Shown one piece after another: positions 1 to 6,120 of a stretch of 30,604 bases of DNA; position 1 is the stretch's first letter; every line of letters begins with the position of its first letter. A program made the translations under genes and the position numbers. The notes below the pieces were generated by a model, which did no database searches, was not told where the DNA came from, and saw only the letters and a program-made list of their open reading frames with translations. The stretch is from the NCBI GenBank assembly GCA_910578985.1, contig CAJTSF010000028.1, forward strand, positions 1 to 30,604, given 5' to 3'. Origin of the DNA: an uncultured Odoribacter sp. (GTDB taxonomy: Bacteria; Bacteroidota; Bacteroidia; Bacteroidales; Marinifilaceae).

Positions 1-328
1 CCCCCGCCAACACCACCACTCCTGCCGCTGCCGACACCCACCGCCGCATCCTCCTCCCCCTCCTCCTCTCCGCACACCTCTCCCGCCACCGCTCCCATCC
101 CCGCTCCACATCCACCTCCCTGCCTTCCACCCCGCACTCCACATCCTCCCCTTCCACCCCCACACTCCCCCGCATCCCGCGCCCCGCCCGCACCAACTCC
201 ACCCAACACGCGAACTCCTCCGCCCGCCCCTCCTCTTCATCCAGCCAACACCGCAACTCCCGCAGTTCCCGCTTCGTCAAACGTCCGGCGACATAATCGC
301 CCAACCACAAAAATCCCATTTCGTCCAT
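1..328 (-). CDS. FecR-like anti-sigma factor, N-terminal part (cut by window edge)
   Basis: Reading the minus strand from the ATG at 328 gives an open frame of 109 codons that runs off the window. The start (MDEMGFLWLGDYVAGRLT) and the acidic, Trp- and Glu-rich N-terminal part fit the cytoplasmic sigma-binding domain of Bacteroidota FecR-type regulators. It is followed by an Arg-rich stretch (about residues 84-97) and the start of a membrane segment (WVSAAAGVVVLAG, about residues 97-109), the usual topology of an inner-membrane anti-sigma factor. It lies 70 nt downstream of an ECF sigma factor gene on the same strand, which is the typical pairing. Such pairs normally control a TonB-dependent receptor operon downstream; that would be outside this window. 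The FecR domain and the periplasmic part are not visible, so the family call rests on context and topology. Confidence 0.7.
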   Translation of the reverse strand, partial: MDEMGFLWLGDYVAGRLTKRELRELRCWLDEEEGRAEEFACWVELVRAGRGMRGSVGVEGEDVECGVEGREVDVERGWERWRERCAERRRGRRMRRWVSAAAGVVVLAG

Positions 329-398
329 ATAATGTATACGTCTTTATGAGGTATACCACATACAAACAAAATGGGTGCAACAAAATCAAAAAAAAATT

Positions 399-962
399 TC
401 AGATAGCCAACAACATCACCGTGAACAAATCCCCCAGCCGTTCCCGCAACCGTTTCACCGCATGGGAATACTGCGAATGCACCGTATGCACCGACAGCCC
501 CAATTGCTCCGCCGCCTCCTTATAAGACAACTCCTCCAGCACCACCGCCCGGAACACCTTCCGCGCCCCCTCCGGCAACGCCTCCACCTCCCTCATCAAC
601 CTCCCCCTCAACCGCTCCGCCTCCTCCTCGTCAAACGTCATCTCCTCCCAAAACTCCTCCGCCATCCGCTCCACATCCCGCAGGAACACCCTCCCGTTCC
701 GCTCCGCATGCTTCATCGCCGCCTTTCCCGTCGCCCCGAACAGGTATGCCCCCACCGAACCCTCAAACCTCCTCCCTTTCCATCCCTCCCAGAACGACAC
801 CAGCACCTCCTGCACCACATCCTCCGCATCCTCCGCCCCCGCCACGTAACGCATCGCATGGGCGCACAGCGCCCGGTACCAATTCCCGAACACCATCCTC
901 ATCACCTCCTCGTCCCCCTCCTCCAGAAGCCTCACCATATCGCTCTCGTCATACCTCCTCAT
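399..962 (-). CDS. ECF RNA polymerase sigma factor (sigma-70 family, RpoE-like)
   Basis: A 187-residue protein with the two-domain layout of extracytoplasmic-function sigma factors. Region 2 is at about residues 8-75 (LLEEGDEEVMRMVFGNWY, then the conserved AEDAEDVVQEVLVSFW). Region 4 is at about 125-178, with the helix-turn-helix YKEAAEQLGLSVHTVHSQ. There is no region 1 or 3, as usual for the group. It should direct RNA polymerase to a small regulon when released by its partner, probably the FecR-like protein encoded 70 nt downstream. The start codon lies only 4 nt after the stop of the DUF6266-like gene upstream, so the two are probably co-transcribed, an unusual partner for this sigma group. 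The coding strand is very G-rich and codons ending in G dominate, unlike the genes from 2083 onward. Confidence 0.93.
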   Translation of the reverse strand: MRRYDESDMVRLLEEGDEEVMRMVFGNWYRALCAHAMRYVAGAEDAEDVVQEVLVSFWEGWKGRRFEGSVGAYLFGATGKAAMKHAERNGRVFLRDVERMAEEFWEEMTFDEEEAERLRGRLMREVEALPEGARKVFRAVVLEELSYKEAAEQLGLSVHTVHSQYSHAVKRLRERLGDLFTVMLLAI

Positions 963-966
963 CCCC

Positions 967-1644
967 TTACGCTTTCGTTCCGTTCCCCTCTCCCGCTTCC
1001 TTCCCCTCGAACTCCCCGATATAAAAACTCCGCGACACCGCTCCCCCGTAGGGTTCCCTGAAAAAGCCGTATGCCCTGCACTTCCCCCTCGCCTCCGCCG
1101 GCATTTTCCAAACCATCCGCCCCTCCCGCCATTCCGCCCCTCCCACGACGTCCACCCACACCTGCAGCGTCTTGCACGTCTTTCTCAACCCGTAGATTGC
1201 CACCTGCATCACCTCCTTCATCTCCCTCCAATCCTTCGTCCGCGCATCCCACTCCACCACCACCTCTCCCCCTTCCCGCTCCTCCACCTTCACCCCCTCC
1301 GGCAACCGCAACGTCCCGTCGCACAGCACCACCTTCTTCCAGTCCGCCACATTCCCGTCCCCCGCCACGTTGGCGATGTTCGCCTTCAGGAAAAGGTTAT
1401 ATCCGTTCAGCATCGTTCCCTCCGCCAGTTTCTTCCAGAAATCCCGCAACGGGAACTGTAAGCTCCGGTACAACGCCGCCACCCCTTTCACCCTTCCCCG
1501 TTGCGCCACCTGCGCGGGGCTTTTCGGATCCTTGTAATCCGCCGGCAACAGGCGCATCCGCACCTGCCCCTTGACTTCATAAACCACGATGTTGCCCAGC
1601 CTGCCGCTGGGTGTTCCAAGTGCCGAAGGTTTCACTACTGCCAT
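967..1644 (-). CDS. DUF6266-like protein of unknown function
   Basis: A 225-residue protein without signal peptide or membrane segment. The N-terminal part has the pattern I recall for the Bacteroidota DUF6266 family: a short lead with GTPSGRLGNIVVYEVKGQ (residues 10-27), then R-L-L-P, KDPKSPAQVAQR (38-49), and later an aromatic segment ending in NGYNLFLKANI. The C-terminal half looks beta-rich, with alternating hydrophobic and charged residues. No function is known to me. It is first in an apparent operon with an ECF sigma factor (4-nt gap) and a FecR-like gene. The 5' region carries a TATATTTG -7 box at 1783-1790 and 11-nt periodic repeats between promoter and start. A shorter relative begins at 30359 at the other end of the window. 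Confidence 0.75.
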   Translation of the reverse strand: MAVVKPSALGTPSGRLGNIVVYEVKGQVRMRLLPADYKDPKSPAQVAQRGRVKGVAALYRSLQFPLRDFWKKLAEGTMLNGYNLFLKANIANVAGDGNVADWKKVVLCDGTLRLPEGVKVEEREGGEVVVEWDARTKDWREMKEVMQVAIYGLRKTCKTLQVWVDVVGGAEWREGRMVWKMPAEARGKCRAYGFFREPYGGAVSRSFYIGEFEGKEAGEGNGTKA

Positions 1645-1682
1645 ATCTTTCTCTTTTTATATTGTTTCATTTCCATTCCGTC

Positions 1683-1780
1683 CCGTTTCCCGTTCAACTC
1701 CAACGAGTTACCCGAGCGGCTTCTCCGGATGTTCCGGGCGGCTCTACCGTAACTCCGTGGAGACTCCATAGAGACTCCCT
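1683..1780 (-). repeat. 11-nt periodic degenerate repeats in the 5' region of the DUF6266-like gene
   Basis: Read on the minus strand, the DNA can be cut every 11 nt into similar units: AGTCTCTATGG, then AGTCTCCACGG, then AGTTACGGTAG, followed by more divergent units that keep GG near their end until about 1683. The period equals roughly one helical turn. The array lies between the candidate promoter (1783-1790) and the start codon at 1644, so it would form part of the transcript leader. The same unit type appears in the opposite orientation at 1904-1936. Confidence 0.6.
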
Positions 1781-1782
1781 GA

Positions 1783-1790
1783 CAAATATA
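1783..1790 (-). promoter_or_regulatory. candidate -7 box for the DUF6266-like/ECF sigma/FecR cluster
   Basis: On the minus strand the sequence is TATATTTG, matching the Bacteroidota consensus TAnnTTTG. No clean TTG is seen 19-21 nt upstream, so this is a partial match. It would give a leader of about 130 nt. Confidence 0.4.
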
Positions 1791-1850
1791 AAACTATATT
1801 TTGATAAAACTATCATTCAACCTTGTTTTTTTTAATGGAAAATATACCTG

Positions 1851-1872
1851 CCTTATACGAACCTTATACGAA
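1851..1872. repeat. perfect tandem 11-mer (two copies)
   Basis: CCTTATACGAA occurs twice head to tail with no gap, followed by a looser third unit (ACCTATCCATAA). It lies in the spacer of the inverted repeat, upstream of the minus-strand DUF6266-like gene, and shares the 11-nt period of the neighbouring arrays. Confidence 0.75.
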
Positions 1873-1988
1873 ACCTATCCATAACTTATATTTTTCAGGC
1901 AGTCTCTATGGAGTCTCCACGGAGTCACTTCGGAAACATCTCCATGACGTCCGGGCGGTTCCTGCCGCAAACGGTGGCATACGGGCAT

Positions 1989-2018
1989 AAAAAAAGCGGG
2001 TGTTTTTCAACACCCGCT
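1989..2018 (-). terminator. intrinsic terminator of the hydrogenase-like/FKBP operon
   Basis: A perfect 10-bp stem (AGCGGGTGTT at 1995-2004 with AACACCCGCT at 2009-2018) has a 4-nt loop. On the minus strand it is followed by seven T residues (1989-1995). It lies 65 nt beyond the stop codon of the lipoprotein FKBP gene. Confidence 0.85.
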
Positions 2019-2082
2019 CCGGACAATCCAGTCCGCAAGGTCTTCAAGGCGACAGGCGTCACGCCTGTCCTACCTGATGATG

Positions 2083-2778
2083 TTACTTTGCAGGAGCAAC
2101 GATTTCCAGCAGTTCCACCTCGAAAATCAAAGTTTCGTTGGGTCCGATGGAGCCGCCGCCGCGCTGGCCGTAAGCCTGCTCGGAGGGGATGTAGATTTTC
2201 CATTTGGAGCCGACGGGCATCATCGAGAGGGATTTGGTCCAGCCCGGGATGACGCGGTTCAGGGGAAATTCCGCGGGTTCGTTGCGGGCGTAGGAGGAGT
2301 CGAATTCGGTGCCGTCGATGAGGGTGCCGCGGTAGTGTACTTTCACGACATCGGTCACCGCGGGTTTGGCGCCGGTGCCGGCTTTGATGATTTCATACTG
2401 GATGCCGTCCGTGAGGGTATCGACGCCGGAACGCTTGAGGTTGTCGGCGAGGAATTTGCGGCCTTTCTCGAGGTTATCCACGGCACGGCGTGCGGCGAGG
2501 CGCTGGAGGTAGGAGCCGACGAACATGTCCATTTCCTGGGGGGTCACCTTGATGTCCTTTTTCTGGAGGGCGGAGTTCATGCCGGCGACGAGGACCGCCA
2601 TGTCGGCGTCACGCATGCCCATGCGCTGGAGGTTGGTGCCGAAGAGGTAGCCGATGTAGAAGGAGGCGGTGTCCGCTTCGTTGGAAAGGGAGGCGGAGGT
2701 GGAGTTCACGGAGCCGCATTGGCAGCCGAGGGCAAGGATTCCCGCCGCGAGGGCGAGGAGGTAGTTTTTGGTTTTCAT
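2083..2778 (-). CDS. FKBP-type peptidyl-prolyl cis-trans isomerase, lipoprotein
   Basis: A 231-residue protein with a lipoprotein signal peptide (lipobox LALGC, lipidated Cys19). An FKBP_N-like helical dimerisation region follows (about 25-115; SLSNEADTASFYIGYLFG at its start), then a C-terminal FKBP domain (about 120-231) with VKVHYRGTLIDGTEFDSSY, the VIPGW motif, AYGQRG, and IGPNETLIFEVELL at the end. This is the layout of FkpA/Mip-like envelope foldases. It should catalyse prolyl isomerisation of exported proteins while anchored to a membrane. It is last in an operon after a second, non-secreted FKBP (40-nt gap), and a strong terminator follows. The two FKBPs are paralogues, sharing most C-terminal motifs, so a local duplication followed by gain or loss of the signal peptide is likely. 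Confidence 0.95.
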   Translation of the reverse strand: MKTKNYLLALAAGILALGCQCGSVNSTSASLSNEADTASFYIGYLFGTNLQRMGMRDADMAVLVAGMNSALQKKDIKVTPQEMDMFVGSYLQRLAARRAVDNLEKGRKFLADNLKRSGVDTLTDGIQYEIIKAGTGAKPAVTDVVKVHYRGTLIDGTEFDSSYARNEPAEFPLNRVIPGWTKSLSMMPVGSKWKIYIPSEQAYGQRGGGSIGPNETLIFEVELLEIVAPAK

Positions 2779-2818
2779 GATGTGTTTAGTTTAAAATGTG
2801 AATGTTGATTGTTTCTTT

Positions 2819-3421
2819 TTAAAGGATTCCGATGAGCTCGATGTCGAAGATGAGGGTCTCGTTGGGTCCGATGGATGAACCCGCGCCGTGTTCGCCGTAG
2901 GCGAGGGCGGAGGGGATGTAGAGCTGCCATTTGGAGCCGACGGGCATCATCTGGAGCGCCTCAACCCAGCCGGCGATGACGCCGGAGACGGGGAATTCGG
3001 CGGGGGTGCCGCGACGGTAGGAGGAGTCGAAGACGGTGCCGTCGATGAGGCGGCCTTCGTAGTGGCAGCGGACGGTGTCTTTGAGGGCGGGGATGGCGCC
3101 GGCGGCGGGGGTGATAATTTTATACTGCAGGCCGCTGGGTAGGGTGGTGACGTCTTCCTGTTTGGCGTTGTCGGCGAGGAATTTCTCGCCGGCGGCCTTG
3201 GCGGCGGCGCCTTGCTGTGCCTGGATTCCGCGGAGGTGTTCCTGGATGATGCGCTCGGCTTCGTCGGGGGCGATGTCGGGGGTGGTGCCGGCGTAGGCGG
3301 CGGTGACAGCGGCGGCGAATGCCTGTACGTTGATGTCGGCGATGCCCGAAGAGAGCAGGGAGCCGGCGATGCTGAGCCCGAGGCTGTAGCTGAGGCGGTC
3401 GAGTGGTTCGGTGTACTTCAT
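2819..3421 (-). CDS. FKBP-type peptidyl-prolyl cis-trans isomerase, cytoplasmic
   Basis: A 200-residue paralogue of the downstream lipoprotein FKBP, without a signal peptide (the start MKYTEPLDRLSYSLGLSIAG goes straight into the FKBP_N dimerisation helices). The helical linker spans about residues 55-100. The catalytic domain (about 102-200) shows VRCHYEGRLIDGTVFDSSY, VIAGW, AYGEHG and SIGPNETLIFDIELIGIL. It should act as a prolyl isomerase/chaperone in the cytoplasm. The gene lies 26 nt after the hydrogenase-like gene and 40 nt before the lipoprotein FKBP, all on one strand, so a single transcript is likely. A role in maturation of the iron-sulfur protein is possible, but that is only an inference from position. 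Confidence 0.93.
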   Translation of the reverse strand: MKYTEPLDRLSYSLGLSIAGSLLSSGIADINVQAFAAAVTAAYAGTTPDIAPDEAERIIQEHLRGIQAQQGAAAKAAGEKFLADNAKQEDVTTLPSGLQYKIITPAAGAIPALKDTVRCHYEGRLIDGTVFDSSYRRGTPAEFPVSGVIAGWVEALQMMPVGSKWQLYIPSALAYGEHGAGSSIGPNETLIFDIELIGIL

Positions 3422-3447
3422 GATGATTTTATCGTTTTAAAGTGTTG

Positions 3448-4863
3448 TTATTCGATTACTTTTTTGATTTGCCTCTTGGCGAGGGTGAGGGGGGCGAGGG
3501 AGCAGGGGCCGTTGATGCAGCCGCCGTCGCACGCCATGACTTCGACGAATTGGGCGACGGGCTTCTTGGGCAGGGTCTTGAGGAGCGCCTGGTTCTTTTT
3601 GTCGAGTCCCTCGATGTGTTCGTTGGTGTACTTGTCGCCGATGGCATGAACGACGGCAGCCTGTACGCCGCCCGCCTGGGCGAAGCCGCGGCCGTATTTG
3701 GTGACGTCGGCGGAGAGTTCTTTCTCGCTGCAGTTGGCGACGTCGATGTCGTAGGCGGTCATGAAGGCGCCGAGTTCTTCGAAGCTCATGACGTAGTCCA
3801 CCTCGGGAACGGAGTCGGCCTCGTGGCGTTTGGCAAGGCAGGGACCGATGAAGACGACTTCGGCGTCGGGGTATTTTTCCTTGGCGTAGCGCGCGGCGTA
3901 GACCATGGGGCTGCGGGTTTCGGAGACGAAGGGTTTGAGCATGGGGGCGTGTTTCTCGACCCAGCCGGTGTAGGCGGGACAGCAGGAGGTGGTCATGAAT
4001 GCCTGGCCTTCGTGCATTTTTTCTTCAAGTTCCTTGGCTTCGTTGGCGGCAGTGATTTCGGCACCGAGGGCTACCTCGATGACGTCGTCGAAGCCGATTT
4101 GCTTGATGGCCGCCAGCACCTGCCCGGGGGTGGCGTTGAATTGCCCGTAGATGGCGGGGGCTGGGATGGCGATGATTTTCTTTTTGGGGTTGGAGAGGGT
4201 TTTATGGATGTCGATGATTTTGGAGCGTTCCATGATGGCTCCGTAGGGGCATGCCTGCATACATTTGCCGCAGTAGATGCACTTCTCTTTGTCGATGTGT
4301 TCGACCCCTTCGGCGTCTTTGCTGATGGCTTTGACGGGGCATGCTTCCTCACAGGGGACGGGGGTGTAGACGATGGCGTGGTAGGGGCATACTTTCTGGC
4401 AGAGCCCGCAGCTGACGCAATCGACGCTGCTGATGTTGGCTTTGCCGCCGATGAAGGAGATGGCGTGCTTGGGGCAGTTCATGACGCAGGGGCGTCCTTC
4501 GCAGCCGCGGCAGAGGTTGGTGACCGTGTACTGCGCCTGGATGCAGGCGCTGCAGGCTTCGTGGACGACGGAGAGGATGTTCTCGCGTGCGTTTTTGTTC
4601 GCCATCGCCATGCGGGCGAACTCGGAGAGGTGTATGAGGTCGATTTCCTCGTCAGCGATTTCGTAGCCGAGGATGGATATGATTTTGTGTTTGAGGATAT
4701 AGCGGTCTTTGTGGATGCAGCAGCGCACGGGGCGTTTGTTGCGGGGGCGCATTTCGACGGGGAGGTATTTGAGTTTGGTGATGAGTTCGTCTTCTTTGAG
4801 GAGCTGGACGATGCGAATGAGGAGCTCGCGCTTGGTGAGCATGGCGTAGTTGTCGTATAACAT
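3448..4863 (-). CDS. [FeFe]-hydrogenase-like protein with multiple 4Fe-4S clusters
   Basis: A 471-residue monomeric [FeFe]-hydrogenase family protein. Ferredoxin-like cysteine sets are seen at C118/C121/C126/C130, C149/C152/C155/C159, C171/C175 and C195/C198/C201/C205. The H-cluster domain follows, with the three signature loops: TSCCP (292-296), GPCLAK (340-345) and EVMACDGGC (441-449). All cluster-binding cysteines are present. The second loop has G where the best-studied enzymes have M before PC, which fits my memory of the non-electron-bifurcating, Bacteroides-type or sensory groups rather than the classical group A enzyme. The small-subunit C-terminal domain is absent. It would reduce protons or oxidise H2 with ferredoxin, or act as a redox sensor. 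It heads an operon with two FKBP genes. No hydEFG maturase genes lie in the window. The start at 4863 is the first ATG; Met8 is an alternative. Confidence 0.9.
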   Translation of the reverse strand: MLYDNYAMLTKRELLIRIVQLLKEDELITKLKYLPVEMRPRNKRPVRCCIHKDRYILKHKIISILGYEIADEEIDLIHLSEFARMAMANKNARENILSVVHEACSACIQAQYTVTNLCRGCEGRPCVMNCPKHAISFIGGKANISSVDCVSCGLCQKVCPYHAIVYTPVPCEEACPVKAISKDAEGVEHIDKEKCIYCGKCMQACPYGAIMERSKIIDIHKTLSNPKKKIIAIPAPAIYGQFNATPGQVLAAIKQIGFDDVIEVALGAEITAANEAKELEEKMHEGQAFMTTSCCPAYTGWVEKHAPMLKPFVSETRSPMVYAARYAKEKYPDAEVVFIGPCLAKRHEADSVPEVDYVMSFEELGAFMTAYDIDVANCSEKELSADVTKYGRGFAQAGGVQAAVVHAIGDKYTNEHIEGLDKKNQALLKTLPKKPVAQFVEVMACDGGCINGPCSLAPLTLAKRQIKKVIE

Positions 4864-4917
4864 GACGAGTTTCCGGTTTTAATGGTTATGCGTGTGTTTG
4901 TTTCGCTTTTTGAGCGT

Positions 4918-4925
4918 CAAAGGTA
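4918..4925 (-). promoter_or_regulatory. candidate -7 box of the hydrogenase-like operon
   Basis: TACCTTTG on the minus strand matches TAnnTTTG and lies 55 nt upstream of the start codon at 4863. No TTG is seen at the right -33 distance. Confidence 0.4.
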
Positions 4926-4999
4926 AACATTTTCCACGGGATTCGGGCGGGCGGAGGACAATATTTGCAGGGTGCGGGGGATTTTTGGGGAGGTGGGGG

Positions 5000-5365
5000 T
5001 CAGGAGGCGGATGCGCGGCGGTGGCGGAGGATGGCGGGCATGTTCGCCTGCGCCCAGGCGGTGAGCTGCGCGATGAGGGGGACGAGGGATTGCCCGAGGG
5101 GCGTGAGGCGGTATTCGACTTTGGGGGGGACTTCGGGGTAGACGCGACGGGCGAGGAATCCGTCGGCCTCAAGGTTCTTGAGGGTGGCGGACAGGACGCG
5201 GGAGGAGATGTCGGGGATGAGGCGGCAGAGTTCGTTGAAACGCAGGACCTCCTGCTCGCTGAGAATCAGGATGAGGAGAAGCGACCATTTGTTGCCGAAG
5301 CGGGCTACGACGTTTCGGATGGGGCAGATTTCAATGAGGGAGTATTTTTCTTCGCTTTTGAGCAT
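5000..5365 (-). CDS. HxlR-family winged-helix transcriptional regulator
   Basis: A 121-residue protein with the HxlR layout: an N-terminal cysteine (C14) in the conserved CPIRNVVARFGNKWSLLLI stretch (14-32), then the helix-turn-helix with RFNELCRLIPDISSRVLSAT (42-61), then the wing with VYPEVPPKVEYRLTPLGQSL. These dimeric repressors often sense quinones, aldehydes or oxidants, in some cases through the N-terminal cysteine. The gene is divergent from a cupin gene 234 nt away. An inverted repeat at 5382-5408, just upstream of its start, overlaps a -7 box, so autoregulation is likely. The target gene is not certain; the divergent cupin is the obvious candidate. Confidence 0.92.
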   Translation of the reverse strand: MLKSEEKYSLIEICPIRNVVARFGNKWSLLLILILSEQEVLRFNELCRLIPDISSRVLSATLKNLEADGFLARRVYPEVPPKVEYRLTPLGQSLVPLIAQLTAWAQANMPAILRHRRASAS

Positions 5366-5381
5366 GGGTTCCAGATGAGAG

Positions 5382-5408
5382 GTTACTTACGAAGACAAAG
5401 TTAGTAAC
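5382..5408. promoter_or_regulatory. candidate HxlR operator overlapping its own -7 box
   Basis: GTTACTTAC (5382-5390) and GTTAGTAAC (5400-5408) form an inverted repeat with 8 of 9 paired positions and a 9-nt spacer. A minus-strand TAACTTTG (5396-5403) lies inside it, so a bound repressor would block the polymerase. GTTACT/AGTAAC-type palindromes fit the short symmetric sites expected for HxlR dimers. Confidence 0.55.
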
Positions 5409-5523
5409 AAAAGTATAGCATGAGCGACAGAGCGAGAAGTTTTGGATTATTTAACATTCAGACAAGTCGCTGGCAGCATGCAAAAGCGAGGGAAAGGTTA
5501 GTATGGGAAGAAAAGGTAAGTTC

Positions 5524-5554
5524 TTGACGGAGAGGCGACGGAGGGGTATCTTTG
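5524..5554 (+). promoter_or_regulatory. Bacteroidota promoter of the cupin gene
   Basis: TTG at 5524-5526 and TATCTTTG at 5547-5554 are separated by 20 nt, a full match to the TTG-N19/21-TAnnTTTG consensus. The cupin start codon follows 45 nt later. Confidence 0.7.
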
Positions 5555-5599
5555 CAGCGTGAAACGACAACAAGAGTATAAACCAAAATCGAAGATGTC

Positions 5600-6049
5600 A
5601 TGAAAGAGATGAAAAAAGTGGCGGCAGCGGAAAATTTCAGCGCCGCGGATGCGGGCAAGTTGAGTGAACTGGGCGGGTATCTGCTGGAACTCGGTCCGGA
5701 AGTAAAAATCCCGGGCAAGGTGTTCGGCGGCGCTGCCGTGGGCGCGACAGGCGGGGAGTTTTCGTTCCAGGTGTTCCGCCCGGGGCAGGAAACGGGCTTC
5801 CTGCACACGCACAAGGAGCATGAAGAGTTGTATTTTTTCCTCGCGGGCGTCGGGGAGTTCCAGGTGGACGGACAGGTGTTCCCCGTGGCGGAAGGAAGCG
5901 TGGTGCGCGTCGCCCCCGCCGGCAAGCGGTCGGTGCGCAACAACGGGCGGGAGCCGCTGGTGATGCTGTGCGTGCAGTACCGCGCCGCCACTTTCACCCC
6001 CGCCGACGCCTCCGACGGGATTATCCTCCCGGAACCGGTGCGATGGTGA
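5600..6049 (+). CDS. cupin-domain protein
   Basis: A 149-residue single-domain cupin. Motif 1 is around residues 62-85 (PGQETGFLHTHKEHEELYFFLAGVG; metal ligands H72, H74 and E78/E79). Motif 2 is around 96-112 (VAEGSVVRVAPAGKRSVRNNG); the usual motif 2 histidine is not evident, since a serine/arginine pair stands near its place. It probably binds a metal and a small molecule; the substrate cannot be told from the sequence. The first 25 residues are charged and look like a flexible lead, and a second ATG 9 nt downstream is possible. A consensus promoter lies upstream and a terminator directly downstream, so it is a single-gene transcript. The divergent HxlR regulator may control it. Confidence 0.85.
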   Translation: MKEMKKVAAAENFSAADAGKLSELGGYLLELGPEVKIPGKVFGGAAVGATGGEFSFQVFRPGQETGFLHTHKEHEELYFFLAGVGEFQVDGQVFPVAEGSVVRVAPAGKRSVRNNGREPLVMLCVQYRAATFTPADASDGIILPEPVRW

Positions 6050-6066
6050 GAGGTGCAGGACAGTTT

Positions 6067-6100
6067 ATCCTCCTCCGGGTACCGGGGGAGGATTGTTTTT
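6067..6100 (+). terminator. intrinsic terminator after the cupin gene
   Basis: A 12-bp GC-rich stem with one G-T pair (6067-6078 with 6082-6093), a 3-nt loop, then TTGTTTTT. It lies 18 nt after the cupin stop codon and may also serve the converging restriction-modification operon. Confidence 0.75.
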
Positions 6101-6120
6101 GCATGTACAACACAACAAGG

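Larger units (their letters stand above)
1752..1925. repeat. 40-bp inverted repeat (arms 1752-1791 and 1886-1925)
   Basis: The left arm begins ACTCCGTGGAGACTCCATAG. The right arm is its reverse complement with 38 of 40 positions matching; the differences lie at left-arm positions 26 and 32. A 94-nt AT-rich spacer separates the arms. The left arm contains the candidate -7 box (TATATTTG on the minus strand), and in the right arm its last G is changed to T. The arms could mark the ends of a small mobile element, a remnant of a divergent second gene unit, or an invertible promoter. I see no transposase nearby. Confidence 0.75.
1645..2082. other. repeat-rich intergenic region without a convincing gene
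   Basis: This 438-nt gap holds, from left to right: 11-nt periodic repeats (about 1683-1780), the left arm of a 40-bp inverted repeat (1752-1791), an AT-rich spacer with a perfect tandem 11-mer (1851-1872), the right arm (1886-1925), the terminator of the FKBP operon (1989-2018) and a short perfect palindrome GACAGGCGT-c-ACGCCTGTC (2051-2069). Open frames here have no coding character. Confidence 0.7.

Noticed and set aside
375..1574. Long Pro/Arg/Ser-rich open frames on the plus strand
   Set aside because: They lie opposite the sigma factor and DUF6266-like genes and reflect the C-rich complementary strand.
2051..2069. Short perfect palindrome GACAGGCGT-c-ACGCCTGTC as an operator
   Set aside because: It lies just 3' of the FKBP lipoprotein gene, between its stop and the terminator, and looks like a dispersed short repeat or part of the 3' end structure; no regulatory role is supported.
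3442..4860. A 472-codon open frame opposite the hydrogenase-like gene
   Set aside because: The minus-strand product has all cluster-binding motifs; the plus-strand translation is a Gly/Val/Asp/Phe-rich shadow without motifs.
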